A DNA stretch of 64,000 bases from Bacteroides bouchesdurhonensis (GTDB lineage: Bacteria > Bacteroidota > Bacteroidia > Bacteroidales > Bacteroidaceae). Position numbers and translations under genes: made by a program. Of the stretch, positions 1 to 9,247 are shown piece by piece; position 1 is the stretch's first letter, and every line of letters begins with the position of its first letter. A model generated the notes under the pieces. It did not search any database, had not been told where the DNA came from, and saw only the letters and a program-made list of their open reading frames with translations. The DNA is taken from positions 1,323,626-1,387,625 of the forward strand of contig NZ_LT707006.1 of the NCBI RefSeq assembly GCF_900155865.1. The letters are read 5' to 3'.

Positions 1-1066
1 CGTAACTACGATCAATGAATAGAGCGGCAATGTATTGGCTACAAAGAGCAGTAATCGCGAAAAAACATATTCCACACAGTAAGGCCGTCCGTATGGAAAG
101 ATAAAGAGTCTCGCGTACACGTATCGGTAAATCAGCTCCGAAATTATAGCTGATAATTGGTTGGGCGGATTGTGCAATCGCATTATATACCATGAAAATA
201 ATTGGGAAGAAGTAGCAGACAATACTGAATGCAGCTACTCCATCTTCTCCCAGGTGACGGATGAATACGTAATTTCCCAGAAACATCATACAGGCGATGG
301 AGGCTTCACTGATAAATGCAGAAGTACCCAGTTTGATCATATAGCCAATGTTACGTATGGTTAGCAACAGACTTTTGGGGCTTAATTTAATACGGTAAAG
401 TCTAATGTGACGGGAATATCCGGTGAGATAAACAATTGTCATCAGGCTTCCGACGGTAATCCCCAGACTGGTAGCAAACGCAGCACCCATTAATCCCCAA
501 CCGAATTCGAAAATGAAAATATAATCAAGTATGATGTTTAGCACAGCAGAAACTACATTGCATAACATAGCATAATTGGGTGAACCGTCCAAACGGATGT
601 AGAACATGCCGGCATTTAATAGTACATAAAAGACAAGGAAAGGAACATACCAGATCATATACTCCACTACGTCAGGCATTAGTCTCTCAGAACTTCCGAG
701 TAATCGTGCCAATGGTTCCACAAAATAAAAGCATAGAGCTGACATCACTAATATGGTGATTGCTGAAACAGCCAGTGCTTGAGTAATATTGATACTCGCC
801 ACTTTGCGTTTTCCTTGGGACAGATGAATGGAGGCTACTACCGAAGCTCCAACTCCGAACATCAGTCCGATACCAGTAGTGATCATAAACAGAGGAGCGG
901 TAATATTAACGGCTGCTAATGCATCACTACCTATTCCTTTACCTACGAATATGCCGTCAGTGATTACAAATATAGCAGAGAATACCATTCCCAATACCGT
1001 AGGAATCAGTAATTTACGGAACAACTTAGAGATGTCCATGCTACCGAGATCAATACTATCTTTCAT
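1..1066 (-). CDS. MATE family efflux transporter (partial, C-terminus beyond window)
   Basis: Inner-membrane multidrug/sodium antiporter of the MATE family. Reading the minus strand from the ATG at 1066 gives an open frame to the window edge, about 355 residues. It starts MKDSIDLGSMDISKL and continues with the typical first MATE helices (TVLGMVFSAIFVITDGIFVGKGIG, here split: ...VITDGIFVG, then GSDALAAVNITAPLF and GIGLMFGVGASVVASI), followed by many hydrophobic helices. MATE proteins are about 450 residues, so roughly 90 are missing. A -7 promoter box and a large palindrome lie just upstream. Substrate cannot be told from the sequence. Confidence 0.88.
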   Translation of the reverse strand, partial: MKDSIDLGSMDISKLFRKLLIPTVLGMVFSAIFVITDGIFVGKGIGSDALAAVNITAPLFMITTGIGLMFGVGASVVASIHLSQGKRKVASINITQALAVSAITILVMSALCFYFVEPLARLLGSSERLMPDVVEYMIWYVPFLVFYVLLNAGMFYIRLDGSPNYAMLCNVVSAVLNIILDYIFIFEFGWGLMGAAFATSLGITVGSLMTIVYLTGYSRHIRLYRIKLSPKSLLLTIRNIGYMIKLGTSAFISEASIACMMFLGNYVFIRHLGEDGVAAFSIVCYFFPIIFMVYNAIAQSAQPIISYNFGADLPIRVRETLYLSIRTALLCGICFFAITALCSQYIAALFIDRSY

Positions 1067-1100
1067 ACCTTTTTATCTTTTATTATTTTGAAAACGATTG

Positions 1101-1108
1101 CAAAGGTA
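1101..1108 (-). promoter_or_regulatory. Bacteroides -7 promoter box for the MATE gene
   Basis: The minus strand reads TACCTTTG, an exact match to the Bacteroidetes -7 consensus TAnnTTTG, 35 bases before the MATE ATG. The -33 region falls inside the palindrome at 1124-1151. Confidence 0.6.
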
Positions 1109-1123
1109 GACTGAACAGGTGAG

Positions 1124-1151
1124 ATAAAAATTACCAATTGGTAATTTTTAT
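1124..1151. promoter_or_regulatory. 28-base perfect palindrome, probable operator of the MATE gene
   Basis: A perfect dyad centred between 1137 and 1138, with core TTACCAATTGGTAA flanked by A/T runs that also pair. It overlaps the expected -33 region of the minus-strand promoter at 1101-1108. A site of this size and place would suit a dimeric repressor. The regulator itself is not visible in the window. No coding signal was seen between here and 1304. Confidence 0.55.
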
Positions 1152-1304
1152 AGGCTGATCTCTTTAAAGTCTCCTCCCACTGTGGTAAAAGTAATCGGTA
1201 TTTTCACACGATTCCCTTTTATTCAGATAGTTGATAAGGCTATCTGAAAACAACTCGCAGATCAAGAAGGAGAATTTATGGATAACCCTGATTGAAGGGT
1301 ATGT

Positions 1305-2060
1305 TTATTTTATGCGTACTCTCATCTCCTGAGCATCGAACGTGACAGACTCGTTCCGGAAAAGTCTTTCGATATGTCCGCTAGTTATCATTTCGGGAGT
1401 AAGAAGGGAGTATAATTGCGGATTGTCTATCAACATGATAGAGTCACAAAGAGATAGAGCGATATCCAGATCATGCGTGGAGAAGATGATACATTTTCCT
1501 TTTTTCTCTGCCAATTTCTTGAGGAGCAGACACAGCTCATAGCGGTTAGGCAAATCGAGGAAAGCTGTCGGCTCATCGAGCAGAATGACGGGAGTATCTT
1601 GAGCAAGTGCTCTTGCAATCATGATACGTTGGCACTCTCCGTCTGACATTTTATCCATGGTCTTTTCAGCATAATCAGTCATACCTACCAATCGCATGGC
1701 TTCGTCTACCCGTTCTTTATCTTCCGGTTGCAATTGTCCCAGCCAGTTGGTATAAGGAGCACGACCTAATGACACGACATCTTCACAACGTAAATTGGCA
1801 ATACGCACTTTATCAGTGGTTACAAAGCTAATATTACGCGCAAGTTCTTCCGGCTTGAGTAACGAAATATTTTTATTTTTAAGAAGAATTTCTCCTTTCA
1901 AAGGCTTTTCCAATCCCATTATGGCACGAAGTAGTGTGCTTTTTCCCGTACCATTGCGTCCTAATAAAGCGATAAGTTGGCTTCCTGCAATTTGAGTGGA
2001 AACTTTATCCAACAGCGTACGCTGTCCATATCCTAGTGTAAGTTCTTTGAATTGAATCAT
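1305..2060 (-). CDS. btuD: ABC transporter ATP-binding protein, cobalamin uptake (BtuD-like)
   Basis: ATPase that powers import of B12 through the inner-membrane permease. 251 residues, normal for the FecE/BtuD/FhuC group. Walker A GRNGTGKST at about 34-42, signature MSDGE at 138-142 (Ser-Asp-Gly in place of the usual Ser-Gly-Gly), Walker B VILLDE at 158-163, and the switch histidine in STHDLD. It overlaps the permease gene by four bases and is the last gene of the minus-strand unit that begins at a cobalamin riboswitch. The B12 assignment rests on that context; by itself the protein could serve siderophore or haem uptake. Confidence 0.85.
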   Translation of the reverse strand: MIQFKELTLGYGQRTLLDKVSTQIAGSQLIALLGRNGTGKSTLLRAIMGLEKPLKGEILLKNKNISLLKPEELARNISFVTTDKVRIANLRCEDVVSLGRAPYTNWLGQLQPEDKERVDEAMRLVGMTDYAEKTMDKMSDGECQRIMIARALAQDTPVILLDEPTAFLDLPNRYELCLLLKKLAEKKGKCIIFSTHDLDIALSLCDSIMLIDNPQLYSLLTPEMITSGHIERLFRNESVTFDAQEMRVRIK

Positions 2061-3073
2061 TTGATTATACGCAGATTTTTAGCTATTACCCATAAAATAA
2101 CCGGCACTCCCAGTAAGGCAGTAATACAATTGACCGGTAATAAAAACTTCTTCGCGATAATGTCACAAAGTAACATACTGATCAGGCCTGTCAGCATCGT
2201 GCCTGGTACTAGTACTCGATGGTCAGCATTATTGAATAATAGTCGTGTGATGTGTGGAACGGCTAGACCAATGAACCCTACGGGACCGCAAAAGGCAGTT
2301 ACTGTTCCGGTCAATAGAGCAGTAGATAAGAAGATTAGCGTGCGTGAACGTTTAATGTTCATTCCCATACTACGGGCATAATTCTCACCTAACAACAATA
2401 AATTAAGTGATTTGATACAAGCAATGGAAATTAGTAATCCAATAAATAACATGGGGATCATTATACATAGTTGGGTAACAGTAATATGGCTAAGCGATCC
2501 CATTGACCATAAAGTAAACATTTTCAATTGTTCAGCAGAACTCAAATATTGTAATATTTGAATAATAGCACCTGCTACATAACCGATCATTACTCCCATA
2601 ATCAGAACACCCAAAATGTTTTTAACTTTCTGGCTGATGATGGCCACACCCACTAAAATAACAACTGCACCTATCCAGCCCGAACCTACGACTCCCAGTG
2701 ATTGTAATAATGGAAATTCAGCCCAGCCTAGTAATGGAGCACCTAATATAAATAATGCTACTCCTAAACCGGCACCGGAGCTTACACCGAGTAGATAAGG
2801 GTCTGCCAGTGGATTTTGAAATACCGTCTGCATCTGTAAGCCACTCACCGAAAGAGCTACACCGATCAGAGCTGCAACTATTACTCGTAATAATCGGATA
2901 GAAAGTAAAATGTTGCGTGTCATTTCATCACATTCGCCTCCCGTAAATACCGCCCATATTTTGGAAACTGGTATGAAGGTGTCCCCTGTTACCATATCTG
3001 TTATTATTAATAATATAGCAACTATCCCTAAAACGATGAATAAGAGTGATGTGGCTCTGCGATTCTGTTTCAT
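2057..3073 (-). CDS. btuC: FecCD/BtuC family permease, cobalamin uptake
   Basis: Inner-membrane permease of the FecCD family, which works as a homodimer with two ATPase subunits. 338 residues, the usual length, with about ten hydrophobic helices. Family hallmarks are visible: GVALSVSGLQMQTVFQNPLA near residue 75, LLGVSSGAGLGVALF after it, and FCGPVGFIGLAVPHITR near residue 265. The start overlaps the end of the binding-protein gene by four bases, and the end overlaps the ATPase gene by four bases, so the three are translationally coupled. Substrate is inferred from the upstream riboswitch and receptor. Confidence 0.87.
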   Translation of the reverse strand: MKQNRRATSLLFIVLGIVAILLIITDMVTGDTFIPVSKIWAVFTGGECDEMTRNILLSIRLLRVIVAALIGVALSVSGLQMQTVFQNPLADPYLLGVSSGAGLGVALFILGAPLLGWAEFPLLQSLGVVGSGWIGAVVILVGVAIISQKVKNILGVLIMGVMIGYVAGAIIQILQYLSSAEQLKMFTLWSMGSLSHITVTQLCIMIPMLFIGLLISIACIKSLNLLLLGENYARSMGMNIKRSRTLIFLSTALLTGTVTAFCGPVGFIGLAVPHITRLLFNNADHRVLVPGTMLTGLISMLLCDIIAKKFLLPVNCITALLGVPVILWVIAKNLRIIK

Positions 3074-4206
3074 TCTAAATGTCTATAATAATAAAGTGAA
3101 TCGGATACAAGTTCCGGATGGAAAATATGAATGAGGTCACGTAGTACAATGTCTGGATGCACTACTGCGGATTCCCAATAATCATTGCCACCTGTCGGAG
3201 TGAGTCGTAAATTATTGTTATATACAGCCCTTTCTTGTACTGCTTTTGCATCTGCGAATTTAGGATTCACAATTTTTAATTCATCCAATGTAGAAACAGA
3301 ACCTAGATTAATCCAAAAATCTGCTTTTTGTATAAGTCCGTATGCTGTTTCCAGTCCGATAGGAGAGGAAATATTGGAATTATTCTCTTTATAGATGTAG
3401 TCCGCACCCGCATCGGTAACTAGTTGTGCCATGTAACTTTGAGTTGAAGGCATAACCCAACTGTCGTTCCAAGGTGTATTGAACATGACTGTTGGGCACT
3501 GGGTTATTGAATCTGTAAGGGATTTGAGTGCATAATAGCGTTTGGGTATTTCCTGAAATACTTCGATACCCTTTTCCCGGCTGTCTGTTATTTCAGATAG
3601 GGCAACGAGCCATTCAGCTTTTCCAAGTGGTGATTCTTCAAGGTATTCGCCAACATACATATAAGGGATAAATAGTTCTTTCAGTTTATCCGTTACGGCT
3701 GTTTGTTCATCTCCAATACCGTATAATAGGACGACATCCGGTTTTAATCCTAGTAATAATTCATAATTGATCTCTGCGCCCATATCTTTAATTGAATCTT
3801 TATGTGCCCGAATGTAGGGATTGGATATATAATCAATACCGGATACGCCAATAATCCGGTCGGTCTGTCCCAATATATCAAACATGGCAATGTAAGATGA
3901 GGCCATACAAACGATACGTTTGGCCCCGGCGGAAATTACAGGTCCGGTAAACCCTGTAGGAGGACGTTCTCCATGACGGGAAATGAAATAATACATTTCC
4001 ACATCTTTGGATCCTTGCCATGGGTTGGATACTTGTATCAAGGTACTTTCGATATTGTCCGCACCTAGTATTTTGAATCCGGAAGCATATTGTGGAGTAT
4101 ATAATTCATGTTGGAATGCTTCCAAAGATGTTTTTTTACTGGGTATGCAACTAGCCAGAAAAAATAGGCAGAGCATTGGGAAGTATGAAATAGAATATTT
4201 TGTCAT
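3070..4206 (-). CDS. btuF: Periplasmic binding lipoprotein for cobalamin (BtuF-like)
   Basis: Substrate-binding component of the ABC importer. 378 residues. An N-terminal lipoprotein signal ends in LASC with Cys20 as the likely lipidated residue. The body matches the class III binding-protein fold: RIVCMASSYIAMFDILGQTDRIIGVSGIDYISNP is the first half of a typical start (shown here only by its key parts: IVCMASSY, ILGQTDRIIGVSG), then LLGLKPDVVLLYG, and a C-terminal lobe with GADYIYKENN. It overlaps the permease gene by four bases and follows the receptor gene by 42 bases. Siderophore binding is the alternative, less likely downstream of a B12 riboswitch. Confidence 0.83.
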   Translation of the reverse strand: MTKYSISYFPMLCLFFLASCIPSKKTSLEAFQHELYTPQYASGFKILGADNIESTLIQVSNPWQGSKDVEMYYFISRHGERPPTGFTGPVISAGAKRIVCMASSYIAMFDILGQTDRIIGVSGIDYISNPYIRAHKDSIKDMGAEINYELLLGLKPDVVLLYGIGDEQTAVTDKLKELFIPYMYVGEYLEESPLGKAEWLVALSEITDSREKGIEVFQEIPKRYYALKSLTDSITQCPTVMFNTPWNDSWVMPSTQSYMAQLVTDAGADYIYKENNSNISSPIGLETAYGLIQKADFWINLGSVSTLDELKIVNPKFADAKAVQERAVYNNNLRLTPTGGNDYWESAVVHPDIVLRDLIHIFHPELVSDSLYYYRHLE

Positions 4207-4248
4207 ATTGTATGGGCTGATTCTATAATTATTATATTCTTTCCTATC

Positions 4249-6276
4249 TTATTTTTTCCATCGTGGATTGATACAGATTGTTAAACCATAGTTTCTCCTT
4301 GGCATTGGACGACTTAATACTGATACATATTCTTCATTGAATAGATTGTAAACAGAAGCTTTAATAGATACAGCAGTCTGTTTCCATCTGAACCTTTTTT
4401 CTAAAGAAATGTCGTTCATATAGTAAGGAATTAATTCATCTCGTCTGGTATACAGTTCATTACTTGAAGTAGTGTATCTTTTACTATAATAATTATATTT
4501 ATAGATTAGATAGAAATCTTTCCAACTTAATTGTCCCATAACAGCGGATGAATATTCGGGAATATAAACAAGTTGTTTCCCTACAGATACATCTTCCGTA
4601 CCAACCGGATCTCCGTTGTTAATAGCTTTTGTATGATTCCAGTTGGCATCCAGCCACAATGTCCAGTCGCCTAATCGCAATGATGCCTTTCCTTTAAGTT
4701 CGATACCATAACTATGAACTTGTTTTATGTTACGAGGAGTCCAATAGCCTTTAGGATGAACCACCCATAAAATCCAATTGTCAATATAGGAGTCGAAAGC
4801 GGTAATTTCTCCTTTTAATGAGAAACATTCGTCCGATTTTAATGTAAATTCGACTCCTGTATCATATGTGAATCCTTTTTCAGATAATAAGTCCGGATTT
4901 CCGCCGGGTTGAAAATAAAGATCGTTCAGAGTAGGGTAACGGTAATTGCGCGCTATAGAAGCTTTAAACATCAATCCATAGCGTGGCCAAAGTGTTATGT
5001 CAAGAAAACCGGCTGGTATGAAAGGAGTGAATTTGTCATCGTAGAATGTCTCTCGTAAGTCAACAGCCAGCCCTATACGGGAACAAGGACGATAGCGTAT
5101 TGTTGCAAGTGCTGTTGCCTCGGGACGAGTCTCTTGATATCCTGGATGGTAAGCATTTACTTCTAAATTCTTACTATCTACATAATTGAATTTTCCATCT
5201 ATGTATCCACCTATCATCCATTTCTCAGATGGAAGATATTCAGCATTTCCTGATACAAACCCCGAATAAATATAGCTGCTTGCATCTTGCATTCTACTCA
5301 TTTGCTCTTCGCCTATTCTAATATCATACGTGTATAACATATGAGTATATGTATATCCCAATTTACTGGATATCTTTAATTTTTCTGAGGCTTTATCCCA
5401 ACCGCCTACTCCGCGAAAAGTCGTTTCTTTTTGGCGAGTTTTATAATCATTGTCATTGCGTTGGTCGGTAGTAAGCATTGGAATACCACGATTGGAATTC
5501 ATAAGCCAGGCAGCAAGTGAAAATTTATTGCCATCTTTACGGTCATAGTAAAGCTCTTGTAATATATGAAAGTCTTGGTATTGGCAATTCTTATTTTTGG
5601 TTTCTTCAAAGTCCTTATTATAACTGCCATCATCGTTTATTATTGCTTTTTCATAATTGGTGTATTTAAAATCATTTTTTGAGTGTGCTAAATAGATGCG
5701 AGTGGAACTTTGCCATTTTTCTCCTCCATAACGGAAATGAAGAAAATCATCAAATGTTCGGTAACTGCTGATACCTTGTATGAATTTTAAATCATATCCT
5801 TTAAATTTTTCCGGGCTTGTCCCTAATGTAATTGCACCTCCCAAACCACTGCCGGATACATTCACTGAACTTGCGCCGTGCCACAAACTCATATCATCAA
5901 CAAAATATGACGGAATAAGTGAGAAGTCTACTTGTCCCATCATTGGAGAATTGATATTCATTCCGTTCCATAGTACCTGTGTGTGAGAAGGAGAGGTGCC
6001 GCGGAAAGAAGCGGTTGCCATAGTTCCTCTACCATAACTTTTAATAAAAATAGAGGTGTTTTGTGACAATATATCCGCTAAGCTGTTAGTGATACTTTCG
6101 CGAAGGATAAGAGTGTCGAGTACGGTTTTTGTGGTTCCAATATCTTTAAATGGGCGTTTACCAATAATCGTTATTGTATCCAGACGTAGTTGCCATGCCA
6201 CTTTATTGTCCTGCCCCTGAATAGAGAAGATACAACAGAATAGAAGTACTATGCTTATCTTTATTTTATCTTCCAT
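4249..6276 (-). CDS. btuB: TonB-dependent outer-membrane receptor, cobalamin (BtuB-like)
   Basis: Outer-membrane gated channel that moves B12 into the periplasm using TonB energy. 675 residues, close to BtuB and much shorter than SusC proteins. Signal peptide about 1-22, a plug domain with LADILSQNTSIFIKSYG and GTMATASFRGTSPSHTQVLWNG (split motif, residues about 80-115), then a 22-strand-type barrel ending in aromatic strands (final residues NPRWKK rather than a terminal Phe). It starts two bases after the surface lipoprotein gene stops, as in known Bacteroides btuG-btuB pairs. The family fit is firm; substrate comes from the riboswitch and partner genes. Confidence 0.85.
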   Translation of the reverse strand: MEDKIKISIVLLFCCIFSIQGQDNKVAWQLRLDTITIIGKRPFKDIGTTKTVLDTLILRESITNSLADILSQNTSIFIKSYGRGTMATASFRGTSPSHTQVLWNGMNINSPMMGQVDFSLIPSYFVDDMSLWHGASSVNVSGSGLGGAITLGTSPEKFKGYDLKFIQGISSYRTFDDFLHFRYGGEKWQSSTRIYLAHSKNDFKYTNYEKAIINDDGSYNKDFEETKNKNCQYQDFHILQELYYDRKDGNKFSLAAWLMNSNRGIPMLTTDQRNDNDYKTRQKETTFRGVGGWDKASEKLKISSKLGYTYTHMLYTYDIRIGEEQMSRMQDASSYIYSGFVSGNAEYLPSEKWMIGGYIDGKFNYVDSKNLEVNAYHPGYQETRPEATALATIRYRPCSRIGLAVDLRETFYDDKFTPFIPAGFLDITLWPRYGLMFKASIARNYRYPTLNDLYFQPGGNPDLLSEKGFTYDTGVEFTLKSDECFSLKGEITAFDSYIDNWILWVVHPKGYWTPRNIKQVHSYGIELKGKASLRLGDWTLWLDANWNHTKAINNGDPVGTEDVSVGKQLVYIPEYSSAVMGQLSWKDFYLIYKYNYYSKRYTTSSNELYTRRDELIPYYMNDISLEKRFRWKQTAVSIKASVYNLFNEEYVSVLSRPMPRRNYGLTICINPRWKK

Positions 6277-6278
6277 GT

Positions 6279-7352
6279 TTATTGATTGTTATATTGAAAG
6301 CAAAAGGCACCTGGTGTAATGCCAACTTTAAATGTATCTACTGGTTCTCCTTTGGGAGTAAAGCGATAGATAACTCCTGGTTGTTGGTAATCTATAGCAT
6401 CTGCCACATATACTTCAGATGTGTTGGGATCTACTGTTAGCCCATAATAAATACTATTGTTTGCCGGTGCTTTAAGAAAAGGACGCACTGGAACCCGAGA
6501 ATCAGTTACATCCATGCGCCAGATATCTTCTGAAATGAAATATAGAGTATCTCGTTCACCGTTTAATACTACTTCAGATGCTCTTTTTTCTTTGTTAAAA
6601 CTGTAAAATCTAGTAGCTTTTTGTGAAGCGGCATCTATCTTATAAAGAGTAGGCTCTTCGTAACTATAAGGACTACCTTCATAGCCACCATCGGTTATTG
6701 TCCATATTTGTCCGTATTTATCGAGGACGAGTGATGTAGGCTGTGTGCCTACGGTGATTTCGTTTACCACTTGGTCTGTTTCAGTATCTATCACCAGTAT
6801 TTTGTTGTCATAAGACCAACAGTTTGTGAATACATATTTTCCGTATTGTACCATTTGTTCTGTCGATTGATGTCCTTTCGTTTCGATGGTTCCTGTCTTT
6901 TGTAAAGTTTGAGGATTGAATATGGTAATTGCTGAGGCATATAGATCGGTAATGTATGCTTTTGTATCACTTACAAAATGTATGTAACGAGGGGAAGTTA
7001 AATTTGTGATACCGCCCAATATCTCAAAAGTTTGCAAGTCTATCACATATACTACTCCGGAATTATTGACTACTACATAACCTTTGCCGTCGTGTACAGT
7101 CATTGATTGCGCTACATCACCCAATTTTCTCCCATTTGCACGAAAGAAAACATCATTTTCTATCTTTTGGGTTTCGGGATTATAATAGGAAAGGCTGGCA
7201 TTGCCATATTGAAAATTCCCTTCATTGGTGATAAATAATCCGTTGCCGGAAATTTCAAAAGGCTTTTTGTCAAATGGATCATAGTCCATGCACGATGCTA
7301 CGGCAAAGAATAAAAGAAGGATGGGAATAATGAACGGAGTCTTTTGCTTCAT
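6279..7352 (-). CDS. btuG: Surface beta-propeller lipoprotein, B12-binding (BtuG-like)
   Basis: 357-residue lipoprotein with YncE-like propeller repeats (for example VVNNSGVVYVIDLQTFEILG, KAYITDLYASAITIFNPQTL). The ATG at 7352 was chosen because it gives a clean lipoprotein signal (MKQKTPFIIP..., lipobox VASC, Cys21); the frame stays open 13 codons further upstream but without a sensible signal. In Bacteroides such propellers (BtuG) sit on the cell surface, bind B12 very tightly and cap BtuB. Here it is the first gene after the riboswitch at 7550-7735 and lies directly ahead of the receptor gene, which supports the same role. Confidence 0.82.
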   Translation of the reverse strand: MKQKTPFIIPILLLFFAVASCMDYDPFDKKPFEISGNGLFITNEGNFQYGNASLSYYNPETQKIENDVFFRANGRKLGDVAQSMTVHDGKGYVVVNNSGVVYVIDLQTFEILGGITNLTSPRYIHFVSDTKAYITDLYASAITIFNPQTLQKTGTIETKGHQSTEQMVQYGKYVFTNCWSYDNKILVIDTETDQVVNEITVGTQPTSLVLDKYGQIWTITDGGYEGSPYSYEEPTLYKIDAASQKATRFYSFNKEKRASEVVLNGERDTLYFISEDIWRMDVTDSRVPVRPFLKAPANNSIYYGLTVDPNTSEVYVADAIDYQQPGVIYRFTPKGEPVDTFKVGITPGAFCFQYNNQ

Positions 7353-7549
7353 AATCTGTTGTTTTCCAGAATCTATGTATCGTTGACACATTTATTCTTC
7401 GGAATTATTAACCAAAGTAATAATTGAATTTACAGTGAGCGGCAAACTAAGATACATGTCAATAGAAAAAGTCTTTCTGACACATAATGTATGTGAGAAA
7501 AAGGGTTAATGACCTACTTCCTGAATGCCGCAGGAGTAAAATGCAAACG

Positions 7550-7735
7550 AAAGAGGCAGGTCTTCTGACTTATTCCCTTATTCGGTAGCACCTTCCCAGA
7601 GAAGATTTCCAGTGGCAATGTGCTCCAAATTGCATGATTTTGTAATCCATGCGGGAAAATACAGCAGCGGCTACTGTTACCGATTATTACGGTATTTCCT
7701 TTTGTCTCTTTCAGAGAACCACTTTCGTGGGTGCA
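7550..7735 (-). promoter_or_regulatory. Cobalamin riboswitch, upstream of the btuG-btuB-btuFCD unit
   Basis: On the minus strand the B12 box AAGTCAGAAGACCTGCCT lies at about 7571-7554, close to the consensus AGYCAGGAGACCTGCC. The upstream core elements are also present: a GGTAACAGTAGCCGCTGC segment near 7665-7685 that matches the conserved core, and a GGGAA-type segment. The element sits about 200 bases before the lipoprotein start, so it should repress the whole transport unit when B12 is plentiful. Family identity is firm; exact ends are approximate. Confidence 0.9.
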
Positions 7736-7741
7736 AAGATA
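7734..7741 (-). promoter_or_regulatory. -7 promoter box feeding the first cobalamin riboswitch
   Basis: Minus strand TATCTTTG matches TAnnTTTG and lies directly at the 5' edge of the riboswitch, where transcription should begin. Confidence 0.6.
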
Positions 7742-7779
7742 GTTATCTTTTCTTAGATGATTATCTTTTTAATGAGGTA

Positions 7780-7813
7780 AAGTAAGGAAGACCAATGCTG
7801 TTCTTCCTTACTT
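7780..7813 (-). terminator. Hairpin after the DUF4465 lipoprotein gene
   Basis: A perfect 12-base stem (AAGTAAGGAAGA / TCTTCCTTACTT) with a 10-base loop, 38 bases past the stop of the gene ending at 7851. The U-run is weak. It separates this gene from the next promoter and riboswitch. Confidence 0.65.
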
Positions 7814-7850
7814 AAGGTATTGAATAGATTTTAAAGAATCTCTTTCTTGC

Positions 7851-8900
7851 TTATAATGCGACAGCTATATCATCTATACAAAAATAGGCTGGAGTATTCA
7901 TTCCATAATCTCCGATATCAGAACTATTCATAGAGAATTGGATTTTGTGTACTTTACCCAATGATGATAGATCTACACGTTTCCAGTCGGTTAGCACACC
8001 TCCTGCATCTGACTTGCGAAAATCAGCTAGATAAGCCTCTACTTTACTTGTCTTTTCACCTGCTGCATTAAATCCTTGGATTGTTATTTTAAGCCAATCC
8101 TTATCTTCAAAGGAAAACTTTTTAGCTGTATTATCACCTTGCAACATAGAAAGTGCAGCATAACTGCTGTTGGCTATGTACAAATGGTCAATGATATATT
8201 CTGCATTGTCGTCTATAAAATCTATAGAAGTTGCTTCTTCTCCTGAAAAAGAACTGTAATAAGCGACAGCAAATGTTTTAGAATGGTTATGCCCACCGTT
8301 TTTCTGGTTATGGTCGCCATAATATACACTACATTGATTGGTGTATAACTTTGTTTCTTTGTCATTCCATTGAGAGATTGCAATACCTCCATTATAGAAT
8401 TCGTTACTGGTATGGAAGAATAAACCGGATTCTAGATCGTCGTATCCTCCGTAAAGATACTCGCCTGTATAATTCGAATAGAGATTTTCTCCGTATGAAG
8501 TCGGGCCTGCCAAATAACTCTCATCTGCATTCTCAAAAGTTACATAATGGAATACCTTTACTTCGAAAGAAGCATTCAAAGTCGATTGATCATTTCCGGT
8601 AGCAACGATTTCGATTTTACCGCTTTTTGAAATATTAGCAGTTCCTTTTTGAGGGGCAACCACTGTCAGGAGACCATCTTTGAGAGAAGCGTTCCATCCT
8701 TCAGGTTGTTTGATAGCAGTTGAATTTACATCTTGCAGTTTAACTTCAAAAGTTCTACTTTCTGCATAATTGAAGTCTTCAATAGATGCAGCGGTAATCG
8801 TTAAAGAAGATTTTCCTTTGGGGATTGAATCATCATCCGAACAAGCAGCCAACAGGCATACTGTAACTAAAAAGAGAAGATACTTTTTCATACGTTTCAT
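7851..8900 (-). CDS. DUF4465 surface lipoprotein, likely B12-binding (BtuH-like)
   Basis: 349-residue lipoprotein: signal MKRMKKYLLFLVTVCLLAAC with Cys20 followed by SDDD, an acidic start typical of Bacteroides surface export. Residues about 25-120 form an Ig-like/BACON-type segment; from about 125 the protein matches the DUF4465 type (FENADESYLAGPTSYGENLY, SGLFFHTSNEFYNGG, ending TPAYFCIDDIAV). DUF4465 proteins under B12 riboswitches in Bacteroides have been described as B12 binders (BtuH). Here the gene has its own cobalamin riboswitch and a terminator, so it is a separate unit from the btuG-led one. Function is inferred from family and regulation. Confidence 0.75.
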   Translation of the reverse strand: MKRMKKYLLFLVTVCLLAACSDDDSIPKGKSSLTITAASIEDFNYAESRTFEVKLQDVNSTAIKQPEGWNASLKDGLLTVVAPQKGTANISKSGKIEIVATGNDQSTLNASFEVKVFHYVTFENADESYLAGPTSYGENLYSNYTGEYLYGGYDDLESGLFFHTSNEFYNGGIAISQWNDKETKLYTNQCSVYYGDHNQKNGGHNHSKTFAVAYYSSFSGEEATSIDFIDDNAEYIIDHLYIANSSYAALSMLQGDNTAKKFSFEDKDWLKITIQGFNAAGEKTSKVEAYLADFRKSDAGGVLTDWKRVDLSSLGKVHKIQFSMNSSDIGDYGMNTPAYFCIDDIAVAL

Positions 8901-9049
8901 ATATAGTTAATAAATTATTGTCTCGCAAAAGAAAGCAAACAAAAGCTGCGTCAGACAATATTGTTTTTATATGATAGATGAAATGCTATCTGATATGAAG
9001 ACAATGATCATCGGCACTCCCGTTGCTCGCAAGAGTTATTCCTTTTTCT

Positions 9050-9246
9050 GTATAGGTAGGTCTTCTGACTCATTTCTTAATAGATATGCCTTCCCAATCT
9101 TGTTGAGACCAGTGGCTTTTTGTCTCTATATATTCCCCTATTAATAGGAGAAGTGAAATTTACAGCAGCGAGAACTGTTGCCGGTTTACACGGCATTCCC
9201 TTTTAATCTTTCCATAGAGATACCTATCGGAAAGAACCTTAACGGC
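9050..9246 (-). promoter_or_regulatory. Second cobalamin riboswitch, upstream of the DUF4465 lipoprotein
   Basis: Minus strand B12 box GAGTCAGAAGACCTACCTA at about 9071-9053 and the conserved core GGCAACAGTTCTCGCTGCTG near 9162-9181. It differs from the first riboswitch in most loop positions but shares the boxes, so it is an independent copy and not a fresh duplication. It ends about 150 bases before the lipoprotein ATG. Confidence 0.88.
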
Positions 9247-9247
9247 A

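Noticed and set aside
1281..1297. Terminator of the B12 transport unit
   Set aside because: Only a five-base stem ACCCT/AGGGT with no U-run; too weak to report as a feature.
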